Origin: Fulvivirga marina
GTDB taxonomy: Bacteria; Bacteroidota; Bacteroidia; Cytophagales; Cyclobacteriaceae
Assembly: GCF_016775155.1 (NCBI RefSeq)
Contig: NZ_JAEUGD010000042.1
Span: 372,001 to 436,000, forward strand
Direction of reading: 5' to 3'
DNA: 64,000 nucleotides
The notes under the pieces were generated by a model. The model did no database searches and was not told where the DNA came from. It worked only from the letters and a program-made list of their open reading frames with translations. Positions within the stretch are counted from its first letter, which is position 1. Every line of letters begins with the position of its first letter. Of this stretch, positions 8,976 through 18,254 are shown piece after piece. The translations under genes and the position numbers were made by a program.

Positions 8976-10514
8976 ATGCTGGCAAAAACGTTTGGGGCCG
9001 CCGTTTATGGCGTAGATGCCAAAGTCATTACCATAGAAGTAAATGTAGGGCAGGGTACAAAATTTCATATGAGCGGGCTGCCAGACAGTGCCGTAAAGGA
9101 AAGTGAACATCGTGTTGAATCAGCCATAAAAAATCATGGTTTCAAAATGCCACGTATTAAGGTGGTTGTTAATCTAGCCCCCGCTGATATACGCAAAGAA
9201 GGAAGTGCCTATGATCTTCCGATTGCACTATGTATTTTGAAGGCCTCGGGTCAGATCGTTGCCGAAAAGCTTGATCAGTATATGATTATGGGAGAGCTGT
9301 CGCTTGATGGTACGCTCAGGCCTATCAAAGGGGTGTTACCTATTGCCATTGAAGCAAGAAAGAATAAATTCAAGGGTTTCGTACTACCTAAAGAAAATGC
9401 CAAAGAGGCCGCTATAGTCAATGATATTGATGTAATTGGAGTCAGCAATATTAATGAAGCTGTAGAGTTCTTTGAGGGAGATAGAGAAATTGAGCCATTG
9501 GAGGTGGATACCCGTGATGTGTTTATGGCTGAACTTAACAACTATGATGTTGACTTTAAGGATGTTCAAGGGCAGGAAAATATAAAGAGGGCCTTGGAAA
9601 TAGCGGCTGCCGGTGGGCATAATGTGATCATGATAGGTCCCCCGGGAGCGGGAAAAACCATGCTAGCTAAGCGACTTTCTTCAATCTTGCCGCCGTTATC
9701 CCTCCATGAGGCCTTGGAAACGACAAAGATACATTCAGTGGCAGGCAAAATGGGATCAGATTCATCTTTGATATCGACACGCCCCTACCGTTCTCCTCAC
9801 CATACTATCAGCGATGTAGCGTTAGTTGGAGGGGGAGGTAACCCTCAACCAGGTGAGATATCATTGTCTCATAATGGTGTATTATTTTTAGATGAACTGC
9901 CCGAGTTTAAAAGAACAGTGCTCGAGGTAATGCGTCAACCAATGGAAGAAAGGAGGGTGACTATTTCCAGGGCCAGAATTTCGTTGGATTACCCAGCTAA
10001 CTTTATGCTCATAGCCAGTATGAATCCATGCCCTTGTGGGTATTATAATCATCCGGAAAAGGAGTGTGTCTGTGCTCCGGGGGTAGTACAGCGGTATCTA
10101 AGCAAAGTAAGCGGTCCGCTACTGGATAGGATTGACCTTCATGTAGAGGTTACTCCAGTGTCATTTGATGAAATGACAGCAAACAGGAAAACAGAAAGTA
10201 GTGAAGAAATACGGGATAGGGTGATCAGAGCCAGAGAAAAGCAGGCTGAGCGATTTGAAAATAATGAGTCTATTCATTCCAATGCAATGATGCCCTCTCA
10301 TAGGGTGAAAGAGGTGTGTGAGATCAATGAGGCAGGCAAAACATTGCTGAAAACAGCTATGGAAAAGTTAGGACTTTCTGCCCGGGCCTACGACAGAATA
10401 TTGAAAGTATCAAGAACCATAGCCGACCTGGCAGGTTCAGATCAAATTAAAATTGAACATTTGGCGGAGGCGATTCAATACAGAAGCCTGGACCGGGAAG
10501 GCTGGGCAGGTTGA
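8976..10514 (+). CDS. YifB/ComM family Mg-chelatase-like AAA+ ATPase
   Basis: The 512-residue protein has an N-terminal Lon-protease-S5-like domain (about residues 20-160), an AAA+ core with Walker A GPPGAGKT (near 221) and Walker B LFLDELPEF, and a C-terminal zinc-binding-type CPCGYYNHPEKECVC segment. It ends with a helical domain containing SARAYDRILKVSRTIADLAG. ComM in naturally competent bacteria is a hexameric helicase that promotes branch migration during integration of incoming DNA. The same domain order makes that role likely here, though family members in non-competent species are untested. It closes the plus-strand run and is followed by a terminator. Confidence 0.93.
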   Translation: MLAKTFGAAVYGVDAKVITIEVNVGQGTKFHMSGLPDSAVKESEHRVESAIKNHGFKMPRIKVVVNLAPADIRKEGSAYDLPIALCILKASGQIVAEKLDQYMIMGELSLDGTLRPIKGVLPIAIEARKNKFKGFVLPKENAKEAAIVNDIDVIGVSNINEAVEFFEGDREIEPLEVDTRDVFMAELNNYDVDFKDVQGQENIKRALEIAAAGGHNVIMIGPPGAGKTMLAKRLSSILPPLSLHEALETTKIHSVAGKMGSDSSLISTRPYRSPHHTISDVALVGGGGNPQPGEISLSHNGVLFLDELPEFKRTVLEVMRQPMEERRVTISRARISLDYPANFMLIASMNPCPCGYYNHPEKECVCAPGVVQRYLSKVSGPLLDRIDLHVEVTPVSFDEMTANRKTESSEEIRDRVIRAREKQAERFENNESIHSNAMMPSHRVKEVCEINEAGKTLLKTAMEKLGLSARAYDRILKVSRTIADLAGSDQIKIEHLAEAIQYRSLDREGWAG

Positions 10515-10523
10515 TTGACTATA

Positions 10524-10558
10524 AAAAGAAGCTGCCTTAGAAGGGACAGCCTCTTTTT
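10524..10558 (+). terminator. Imperfect intrinsic terminator after yifB
   Basis: An imperfect hairpin pairs AGAAGCTGCC with GGACAGCCTCT and is followed by TTTTT. It lies just after the YifB stop, between it and the convergent TonB receptor gene. Confidence 0.6.
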
Positions 10559-10641
10559 CAGTTTTCTTTAAATTACTTTCCTGTTGTTGAGTGTTTTACC
10601 TATTAATCGAGCTACTCCAGATAACTTGAAGTGCCCCTCCT

Positions 10642-12789
10642 CTAGAAAGCCACCCTTAACCCTCCCAATAGTAAAGCTCCATTTTCATCAGCTCCCATAA
10701 ATTCACGGCTTTGATCATTAAGTGCATTTCTGGCATTGATATATAGGTTGATATTTTTTGTAATGTCATACGAGATTTTTGCATTAAGAATGAATTTGCT
10801 GTCAATTTCCCCAGAAGTGGTTGCAGGGTTCATCAGACTGTAAAAACTGTACTGATGCTGGCGGCTCATGTAATAAGGGTTAAGGTTAACATTAAGCTGC
10901 TTAAACTTATAATTGACATAAATACCTCCAAATAAAGATGGTGTTTGATCATTGGATACCGTAGCTGTATTGTTAATGTTATTGACAGGGTCTACTGCTT
11001 CGGTATTGAAACCTGCAGGCATATCCTCAACCTCAGTTTTCTGCCAGGTTATAAATGGTTTGACTTGAAGTTTGTTATTGGGTACATAATTAGCTGATAG
11101 GGTAATTCCATTTTGAATGGCTTCGGCATCTATATTTTGAAAATAAAAATATTGAGAAGCCTCTGCGATGTAAGGTTCTGGAGCTTTACCTTGAAGCATG
11201 AAATAGATGTCTTTTCCTGTTTGCCTGAAAAGTTCAACATCAAACTCCAGGTTTCTCATGATTTTTGAACGGAAGCCAAGTTCCATCATACGTATTTGAA
11301 ACAGTTTCATATCTTTATTTCCAGAGTAACTGATCAAAGCTTTTGCTTCCGGTACATTGGGAATTGATACTTCTCCATATATGTTGGCATAATTAGGACC
11401 TATAAATGAGCCACTATTGGATTTTGAATAAACAGCTCTTACCACATTATTTTCATTCATGTGGTACGTTCCGGATAATTGATAGGCTACGTAAATATCA
11501 TCGGGTGATGAGAACTTATCAAGCCGGGTTCCCCCAATGAGCCTTAAAGATTCAGTCAGGTTATAGTCAACACTCATTGAAAGAGCGGAATTTGTCATTG
11601 TTTGCTTTGCATTAAGAACACCAACTACCCCTGATTGTGGTAGTACGTAATCTTTGTCACTGTAAGTGGCTGACTGATAAAATGCACCTGGCCTGATGGA
11701 TAAGTCATCATTGAGAATCCAATTGTACTCAACTGATGCGTCCAAAGTCTCATATTTATATTTAAGCAATGGAAATGACATACCTTTACTAAAGTGGTCT
11801 TTACCATTAACATAGGATACCCTTCCCTTAAGGTTGCCTTTGGTAGTGCTAAGGTTTAAATACTTGGTTTCATACTCAGAAGAGGAAAGTGGAGCCCAGT
11901 CGTTAGTGATGTATACTTTTTGAACTTGAGACTTTTGCATGCCCGATTGAAACCGGATGTTCATATCATCTACAGGGTTGTAGTTTAGAAACAGGTTCAC
12001 CCCATGTTTGTCTATAGATCTTTTGTAATCAGATAGAAATGCTTCAGGTACCGGCTGCTGTAGTCCGTCAAATGATATTAACTCGCTAACGGGTTTGTAG
12101 CTGTCCGAAGTATACTCAAAGTATAAATCATCATACCTGTCACGTATTTCATAATTTCCTGATACATATGCACTGATTTTATCATTGAATTTATATCCGG
12201 CACCAATCCCCCCAATTTGAGTGCGGTGTGTACCAGCCCTAACATCTGCATTTACCGTAAGGCCATCCTTTTCTATTTTTTTTGTAATAATGTTGATTAC
12301 ACCCGCTACAGCATTGGGACCATAAAGAGGTGCGGAAGGCCCCCTGATGACCTCGATCCTGTCAATATCGATTAAGTTTATGGGTATAGTTTCCCAATAA
12401 ACCCCGCCTTGGTTATTGTTAAAAACAGGCCTGTCATCAATCATGATAAGGGTTATGTGGTTTGCTGCATCAGCCCCTCTGCTGTACCTTGTAAGATTAT
12501 CAAAACCCCTCAAGTGGACATCGTATGTGCCATTGGCTTGCTCTCTTACTATAAGGCCGGGAATTAGTCTCAGGGCCTCAGGGATACTAGTCGCTCCTGA
12601 GTTAATTATTTCATCAGATGTAAGTGTTGAACTTGATAATGGTGCGTCAAAAAGTGATTCTGTTTTTTTTGAAACAGAGTATATTTCGATTTGCATGAGC
12701 TCTTCCATAGTAGTTTCATATGGGTCCAACTCCTGAGCCATGACTTTTGTACATAAAGAAAATAGCAGCAATAATAAAAATGATCTCAT
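10642..12789 (-). CDS. TonB-dependent outer-membrane receptor
   Basis: This is a 715-residue receptor that would import a ligand across the outer membrane using TonB energy. It has a signal peptide (MRSFLLLLLFSLCTKVMAQ), a plug domain at about residues 45-165 (SGATSIPEALRLIPGLIVRE, then IDRIEVIRGPSAPLYGPNAV and AGVINIITK), and a C-terminal barrel ending AGLRVAF-like in LLLGGLRVAF. There is no N-terminal carboxypeptidase-like domain and no SusD partner, so it is closer to siderophore/cobalamin/metal receptors than to polysaccharide SusC. The substrate is not deducible. It lies downstream of a Reg_prop sensor kinase on the same strand, with its own 272-nt upstream region containing an operator-like motif. 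Confidence 0.93.
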   Translation of the reverse strand: MRSFLLLLLFSLCTKVMAQELDPYETTMEELMQIEIYSVSKKTESLFDAPLSSSTLTSDEIINSGATSIPEALRLIPGLIVREQANGTYDVHLRGFDNLTRYSRGADAANHITLIMIDDRPVFNNNQGGVYWETIPINLIDIDRIEVIRGPSAPLYGPNAVAGVINIITKKIEKDGLTVNADVRAGTHRTQIGGIGAGYKFNDKISAYVSGNYEIRDRYDDLYFEYTSDSYKPVSELISFDGLQQPVPEAFLSDYKRSIDKHGVNLFLNYNPVDDMNIRFQSGMQKSQVQKVYITNDWAPLSSSEYETKYLNLSTTKGNLKGRVSYVNGKDHFSKGMSFPLLKYKYETLDASVEYNWILNDDLSIRPGAFYQSATYSDKDYVLPQSGVVGVLNAKQTMTNSALSMSVDYNLTESLRLIGGTRLDKFSSPDDIYVAYQLSGTYHMNENNVVRAVYSKSNSGSFIGPNYANIYGEVSIPNVPEAKALISYSGNKDMKLFQIRMMELGFRSKIMRNLEFDVELFRQTGKDIYFMLQGKAPEPYIAEASQYFYFQNIDAEAIQNGITLSANYVPNNKLQVKPFITWQKTEVEDMPAGFNTEAVDPVNNINNTATVSNDQTPSLFGGIYVNYKFKQLNVNLNPYYMSRQHQYSFYSLMNPATTSGEIDSKFILNAKISYDITKNINLYINARNALNDQSREFMGADENGALLLGGLRVAF

Positions 12790-12889
12790 ATTTTAATGGT
12801 TTAAAAGTGTATCCATCAGTCTGTTAATCAGGATGTGTCAATCTGCAATTCTAAGCCTGTTGGTTTTTCTTTTCTTTCATCACCCGGGT

Positions 12890-12921
12890 GACAAAAAGGG
12901 GGGTAATTAGGTGGACAAAAC
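12890..12921 (-). promoter_or_regulatory. Partial copy of the TTGTCnACC operator-like motif
   Basis: On the minus strand this reads TTTTGTCCACCTAATTACC. It shares TTGTCCACC-TAATT with the two fuller copies at 16449 and 30560, but the second half-site is degenerate. It lies about 110 nt upstream of the TonB receptor start. The function is inferred from repetition alone. Confidence 0.4.
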
Positions 12922-13061
12922 GGTGTACATCAATTAGTTAAATATGATTGATTTTTATGTTTTCTCACTTTTCCGTAGTGGCTGACCCTGGTAAATCTGC
13001 ATTTTCACTTTCCGTGATTCGGGAAATACCGAATCACAGTTATGGTGCTGTTTCGTATTAG

Positions 13062-16000
13062 CTATTGAGGTATTGTAAAGGTGAATGTACTTCCTTCATC
13101 TGGAGTCCCTTTTATATGGAGATTTCCACCGTGTAGTTCAGCAAACTCTTTACAGAGCATAAGACCTAGTCCGGAGCCTTTTTCTCCGGCAGTGCCATGC
13201 TTTGTGAAGAATTCCTTGCTTAATATTTTGTCAATTTCTTTTTTAGTAAGTCCAACTCCGGTATCTGTTACCGAAATATGGATGAAACCTTGTTTCATTT
13301 GAGACTTGATGGATACCACGCCATTTTTTAGGGTGAATTTGATGGCATTGCCCACAAGGTTTCGTAATAACAACCTCATCATGTCCTTGTCCGCAAATAC
13401 TTGTAAGTCATCATCTACCGTGCTGATGAGCTGTAGCTCTTTTGTTTCAGCCTGACCCTTTAGCAATCTCAGGGTTTCGTCTATAATCTCAACCAGTTTG
13501 AACTTTGTTCTTTTCACATCAATACCTTTCATCTGACATTTTGCCCAATGTAAAAGGTTGTCAGTCAAATTTGATAAGTTTTTGGAGGCTTCTTTGAGAT
13601 TGGGAATGCAGGATTTAAACTCTTCGTTAGTAATATATCCGGAGTCAAATAGGTTCAGTAGTTCAGGGATTTGTTTTACAGAGCCTCGGAGATCGTGGGA
13701 TATGACAGAAAAGATTTTATCCTTGGTAAAGTTTAATTTCCTAAGTTCTTCAGCTTGCTTGGCTATCTCTTGATTTTTTTTGTTGATATCCTCGTTTATA
13801 GAAGTAATTTCTTCATTCATAATAAGCAGCTCCCTGGTTTTTTCAATCACTTCCTCCTGTAATAGAATCTTTTGACGTTCTACTCTTTTTGTTTTCATTC
13901 GGATAATCCAATATACCGATAGTATGCTCAGTATCACATAATTTAGGTAAGCCCATGGTGTTCTATACCAGGGAGGTCTAATGTAGAATTTAAAATACAC
14001 GGGTTTCCCTACATTATTGTAGACATTTTTGGCTCTGACCATAAAGACATAGTCACCTTCGGGTAGATTGGTATACACTGCCTTTCCCGAGTTGCTCCAG
14101 CTTGACCAATTCTCCTCAAACCCATCCAGTTTGTACTGGTAATAGAGCTTTTCTGCACTTTCGAAAAAGGTACTGGTAAATTGGAAATGCAGGCTGTTCT
14201 TATCATATGATAGTTTGTGTCTGGCTGATTCTTGCCAATTTGAATGGATCAGTGAATCTTTTGCCCATACTTGTTTAATGTAAGTGCGAATAGTGTCATT
14301 GTAAAATGTTTCCCGCCGGGGATTATATGCCATCAGGCGTTTTCTGTTGCCGATCCATACCTCATCCGGGCCGAGGGAAAGCAGTGGGGCATCCACATCT
14401 ATACTGGTCTTGCGTATGGATTCTGCTATTTTTCTGAATGGTACTGTTATTAAATTATAATGCCCGCCGGTTTGTTTTTTCAGTAAGCCAGCTGTTGCCT
14501 CCCCGGGAGTGAGCATGCCCCAAAAATATATATCTCCTTTAGGGGTTTCTGTTATAGAATAGACTAAGGTGTTTTTTCCAAGGGCTTCATTTATACTTGG
14601 TTCAGGCTCAAAGCGGTCGGTTTGTTTGTTATAGTGATATACGCCGTTGGTAGTAGTAACTACTAACCTGTTGTTGTTTAATTGGTATATTCTGTTGTTA
14701 ACATTAGAGGGAAGTCCATTTTTTACATTATAGAATTTCAATGAGATCACTGAATCCATCCGATCATTTAATCGTAATTTCCAGATGCCTTCCATGTCGT
14801 GACTAACCCATATATTACCTTCCAAATCGGCCTGCATAAAGCGGGCGTATTCCTCAAAGCCTTTTATTTGGGTTTTCTCCCATTTGTTGGGTCCCTTTTT
14901 AAGTAGCCATAGACCTGTATTGTATGTCCCGATTATTAGGGTGCTGCTGTCTTGGGGTGTTCCACATAATGACATGATGTAATCATGTCCTATAATTTTC
15001 GTTGCTTTTTCCCCTTCTACTTCATAAATACCGTATGAGTGTGCTGCATATAATTGTTTGCCATTATGATGAAAGTCCCAGATATCTCCTGAATGAGCCG
15101 TGGAGGATAGCATAAAACGGGATTTTCCCTTCCTAAAATATAAGCCCTTTTCGGTGCCTACATAGTCATATCCGCCATTTTTTGCAAAAGAAAGTATATA
15201 CCCCTGCAGACCATCATGTTTATTATAATAATGGAGTGGAGAGCTGGTACTTATTAAGAGTATATCTGATGGATATACCACCCAGAGATTGTGGTTAGAA
15301 TCTATAAAGGAATCTTCGTAATAATAACTCTCTAAAAAACCCGAGCCTACTCGGGTATTTATTTCGCCTTGTTCATTAATGAATATGATTTCATCGGATG
15401 TGAAAAGGGCTATTTGATTGTGTTTGATGTAGCGTATCCTTGAAATTTTACTTTCTTTAAGTTCATTGAGGTAATTGCCTGGAAGCAGAGTCCATTGATT
15501 TTTTTCTGGAGCTTCAGGGGTGAATATCCAGATGCGACTTTTGTCATCGACCGCAAGCCCCTTGTTTTGGTGATAACCTGACATAGAATGAATATAAATA
15601 TCATTATTGAGGCTGATTTTAACCAGTCCCATGTCAGTATACCTGTATAGTTCATTGTCCAGATTTATAATGTATAAATTCTCATCAAGTATAAAAGACG
15701 ATCTGAAAGGGGCTGTTTTTATATCATGTACTTTAAACTTCTGGTCATTATAAATATAAACATGCTCTTCATCAAAAAAGAACACAGACTCATTAAAGAC
15801 TGTTGTTTCATGCACATTACCAGGAGGGGCATATTTTTTGGTTAGAGCGGGTACTAATGAAAAATAGGAATATTGACCTGAAGAGTTTTTTGTTAAATAT
15901 CCAATTGCACCGTTTGAACCTGTATATATTTTTTCCGAGTTGTCAATAGCAATTGAAAGTGTAAACAAATTGTCAGGAAGAGCTATAAGATCCCAGCTGG

Positions 16001-16232
16001 TGCCATCGTAAGTAAGCAGGCCTTCTGTATTGGTTACATAAATAATCCCTTGTTTATCCTGCGCTATCCTGAAGTTTTGGCCACCTTTATATACTTCCTG
16101 CGGAAAGCTGCGAACAAACAATTGCTGGCCGGAGGCCTGAAAACATATAAATAGAAAGAGTATTATGCCCGAAGCTATTAGCCTTAGGTCTCTTTTTTGA
16201 ATTAGATAATGGGAATTGATTATATCAGCCAT
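13062..16232 (-). CDS. Reg_prop / Y_Y_Y two-component sensor histidine kinase
   Basis: The 1056-residue protein has an N-terminal hydrophobic signal/anchor (LIASGIILFLFICFQASG) and a large periplasmic region of Reg_prop beta-propeller repeats (about residues 40-690). A Y_Y_Y domain follows (YYQYKLDGFEENWSSWSN and LPEGDYVFMVRAKN), then one membrane helix near 775-795, a coiled coil, and a HisKA/HATPase pair. The phospho-acceptor is in FSVISHDLRGS; the ATPase has NLVGNAIKFT and GSGLGLMLCKEFAELHGG. It is not a full hybrid HTCS: no receiver or AraC domain follows, so a separate response regulator is needed and none is next to it. The downstream TonB receptor is a plausible target. Confidence 0.92.
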   Translation of the reverse strand: MADIINSHYLIQKRDLRLIASGIILFLFICFQASGQQLFVRSFPQEVYKGGQNFRIAQDKQGIIYVTNTEGLLTYDGTSWDLIALPDNLFTLSIAIDNSEKIYTGSNGAIGYLTKNSSGQYSYFSLVPALTKKYAPPGNVHETTVFNESVFFFDEEHVYIYNDQKFKVHDIKTAPFRSSFILDENLYIINLDNELYRYTDMGLVKISLNNDIYIHSMSGYHQNKGLAVDDKSRIWIFTPEAPEKNQWTLLPGNYLNELKESKISRIRYIKHNQIALFTSDEIIFINEQGEINTRVGSGFLESYYYEDSFIDSNHNLWVVYPSDILLISTSSPLHYYNKHDGLQGYILSFAKNGGYDYVGTEKGLYFRKGKSRFMLSSTAHSGDIWDFHHNGKQLYAAHSYGIYEVEGEKATKIIGHDYIMSLCGTPQDSSTLIIGTYNTGLWLLKKGPNKWEKTQIKGFEEYARFMQADLEGNIWVSHDMEGIWKLRLNDRMDSVISLKFYNVKNGLPSNVNNRIYQLNNNRLVVTTTNGVYHYNKQTDRFEPEPSINEALGKNTLVYSITETPKGDIYFWGMLTPGEATAGLLKKQTGGHYNLITVPFRKIAESIRKTSIDVDAPLLSLGPDEVWIGNRKRLMAYNPRRETFYNDTIRTYIKQVWAKDSLIHSNWQESARHKLSYDKNSLHFQFTSTFFESAEKLYYQYKLDGFEENWSSWSNSGKAVYTNLPEGDYVFMVRAKNVYNNVGKPVYFKFYIRPPWYRTPWAYLNYVILSILSVYWIIRMKTKRVERQKILLQEEVIEKTRELLIMNEEITSINEDINKKNQEIAKQAEELRKLNFTKDKIFSVISHDLRGSVKQIPELLNLFDSGYITNEEFKSCIPNLKEASKNLSNLTDNLLHWAKCQMKGIDVKRTKFKLVEIIDETLRLLKGQAETKELQLISTVDDDLQVFADKDMMRLLLRNLVGNAIKFTLKNGVVSIKSQMKQGFIHISVTDTGVGLTKKEIDKILSKEFFTKHGTAGEKGSGLGLMLCKEFAELHGGNLHIKGTPDEGSTFTFTIPQ

Positions 16233-16578
16233 ACTAAATGCTGTGAAAGGGATAGTTTAGGTTCAATGCTTGTAACAAGCGGTTTTACAAATGCAATTAA
16301 AAAAGGTTAAGACCTGTTTTAACAAGTAAATTATTAACTGATAATTGTTGCTTTCCAGCATCTGAAAAGCAAGGTTTAGATATTGTGATTAATTTGGTCA
16401 ACTATCAAATATAAGGATTGCTTAATTGTTGATACAGAGGGAAATAGGATTGTCTACCTAATTGTCAACCTTGCAATACACGCAAAGCTGGCCAGGAAGG
16501 TTTTGTTATTGATCTATGTTGTGACGCATATAATTGATATGCATTTTATATATTGTTCTTGATTTACTAATCCCGTTA
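16233..16578. other. Divergent intergenic region, kinase / esterase
   Basis: This 346-nt region separates the divergently transcribed sensor kinase and esterase. It is AT-rich, has no credible small ORF, and contains the motif at 16449-16472 described separately. No clear TAnnTTTG promoter with a proper -33 element was recognised for either gene. Confidence 0.6.
16449..16472 (+). promoter_or_regulatory. Direct-repeat operator-like motif, copy 1
   Basis: Two 9-bp half-sites, TTGTCTACC and TTGTCAACC, lie in the same orientation separated by TAA, giving a 12-bp period. The 24-nt block differs from the copy at 30560-30583 at one position only. It lies about 217 nt from the kinase start and 107 nt from the esterase start. 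A dimeric regulator binding one DNA face is the natural reading, but this is inference. Confidence 0.5.
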
Positions 16579-17373
16579 ATGGCTCATCAGTATATGGAAA
16601 AGTCGAAAACCAAAAGGTATGTTTTGCTTGTAGTAGTCTATTTGTTGGTAATAGGCTCAGCATTGTCGCAGGAAATTAAATTTGACATGAAACAATTTAC
16701 CAGTGATAGGGGGGAAGTGATGAATTACCGCTTACTTACTCCCGATTATGATACACTGCGCAAATATCCGTTGATTGTCTTTTTGCATGGTGCTGGGGAA
16801 AGGGGGAATGATAACCGGTCACAGCTCAAATGGGGTGTGATGAATTTTGCTACAGACGAAATGATGTCATTGCACCCGGCTTTTGTTGTTGCTCCTCAGT
16901 GTCCTGAAAACTTGTGGTGGTTTAATTTTGATTTTGTTGAATCATCAAACAATCTGAAGTTACGACCGGAACCTTCTAAGCCGATGGAGTTGGTTATAGG
17001 TCTTGTTGAGCAGTTAAAAAGTACTTTGCCTATTGATATTGATCGCATTTATATTACAGGTGTTTCCATGGGAGGAATGGGGACTTTTGATGCTATTCAA
17101 AGATACCCTGATCTTTTTGCTGCGGCTGTTCCTGTTTGTGGAGGGGGAGATATTTCAAGAGCTAATGAAATTGCACATATACCAATTTGGGTATTTCACG
17201 GGGCTGAGGATCCTACAGTAAGTCCGCAACTTTCGTCCAAAATGGTTGAGGCGCTGACACTGGCAGGCGGACATCCCGGCTTTACGCTTTACCCGGAAGT
17301 GGGACATTTTTCATGGCTTATGGCTTATAGCGATCACTTGATGATTGAATGGATGTTCCGGCAGCATAAATAA
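16579..17373 (+). CDS. Secreted alpha/beta-hydrolase esterase/peptidase-like protein
   Basis: I prefer the ATG at 16579 (MAHQYMEKSKTKRYVLLVVV) to an upstream TTG at 16534, because it leaves a normal signal peptide ending at GSALSQ. The mature part is an alpha/beta hydrolase: FLHGAGERGNDN forms the oxyanion region, GVSMGGMGTFDAI the nucleophile elbow with Ser, HGAEDPTVSP the acid, and EVGHFSW the catalytic His. The phospholipase/carboxylesterase-type arrangement with HGAGERG resembles PHB-depolymerase-like or prolyl-oligopeptidase-like esterases often found with polysaccharide degradation. The substrate is unknown. It is divergent from the sensor kinase. Confidence 0.85.
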   Translation: MAHQYMEKSKTKRYVLLVVVYLLVIGSALSQEIKFDMKQFTSDRGEVMNYRLLTPDYDTLRKYPLIVFLHGAGERGNDNRSQLKWGVMNFATDEMMSLHPAFVVAPQCPENLWWFNFDFVESSNNLKLRPEPSKPMELVIGLVEQLKSTLPIDIDRIYITGVSMGGMGTFDAIQRYPDLFAAAVPVCGGGDISRANEIAHIPIWVFHGAEDPTVSPQLSSKMVEALTLAGGHPGFTLYPEVGHFSWLMAYSDHLMIEWMFRQHK

Positions 17374-17429
17374 TTCTCGACCTTTATCCTGAGTTTGATT
17401 TAAAACTACTTCTCAATAGTTATGAAAGA

Positions 17430-18254
17430 CTATGCTTTTTTGAATATTTTATTATTCAGGTCGAATATTTGAAACCTGGCCTTATCTATTATAGGTATTA
17501 GAGCGTCAAAAAAACCGATGATCAGCAAACCCCCGGGGTTAAGGTTATTATGCAGTTTTTCAAGTACCATTTTCTTGGCTTCTATATCAAAGTAGATCAT
17601 GACATTCCTGCAAAAAATGATATCAAATTTTTGCTGGATAGTGTCGGTGATCAGGTTGTTTTTTTCGAAAATAACATGTTTAACAAGCTCTTGTTGCATA
17701 GTCCGATACAGACCATCATTTGAATAATACTGAGAAAGCCCTGATCCATTGTTATGATATTGTAAGTAATTGTAGTTATAGTCCTTAAACTTCATCTGGT
17801 GGTATTTACCTTTTTTTGCTTGCTGTATAGCATTAGTATTTATATCCGTTGCTAATGCATCTACTTTTCCCTCCAGGCCGAGTTCTCTGAGTATAATACT
17901 TAGCGTATAAACCTCCTCGCCGGATGAGCACCCTGCGTGCCAAACATTGATATTGCCTTTTTCATGGATGAGAGCAGGCAACAATGTGGCTAATTTTTGC
18001 CAAAAAAAAGGATCCCTGAACATCTCTGTCAGGCCTACAGATAATTCATTGATAAATGGATTTACAAAATCTCTTTCGTTGAGTATCTTCAACCATAAAT
18101 CGTGGACTGAATTAAGCTTGAAAATTGATAGGGCCCGGCTGACTCTTCTTTTTAATGACTTAGGTTCATAACAGGTAAAATCGATACCATGCCTGGTCAT
18201 AATGGCAGAGGTTAGCGAATTCAACTCTTCATCCGTAATTTCTATTCTATGCAT
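17430..18254 (-). CDS. cheR: Chemoreceptor glutamate methyltransferase CheR
   Basis: CheR methylates receptor glutamates with S-adenosylmethionine to adapt the chemosensory array. The 274-residue protein has an N-terminal helical domain (SLKRRVSRALSIF), the LSVGLTEMFRDP motif near residues 71-82, a SAM-binding HAGCSSGEEVYTL at about 106-118, and IIFCRNVMIYFD. It has no TPR or receiver fusion. Its start codon shares one base with the stop codon of the upstream GAF/PAS gene, indicating translational coupling. It is the last gene of the chemosensory operon. Confidence 0.95.
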   Translation of the reverse strand: MHRIEITDEELNSLTSAIMTRHGIDFTCYEPKSLKRRVSRALSIFKLNSVHDLWLKILNERDFVNPFINELSVGLTEMFRDPFFWQKLATLLPALIHEKGNINVWHAGCSSGEEVYTLSIILRELGLEGKVDALATDINTNAIQQAKKGKYHQMKFKDYNYNYLQYHNNGSGLSQYYSNDGLYRTMQQELVKHVIFEKNNLITDTIQQKFDIIFCRNVMIYFDIEAKKMVLEKLHNNLNPGGLLIIGFFDALIPIIDKARFQIFDLNNKIFKKA

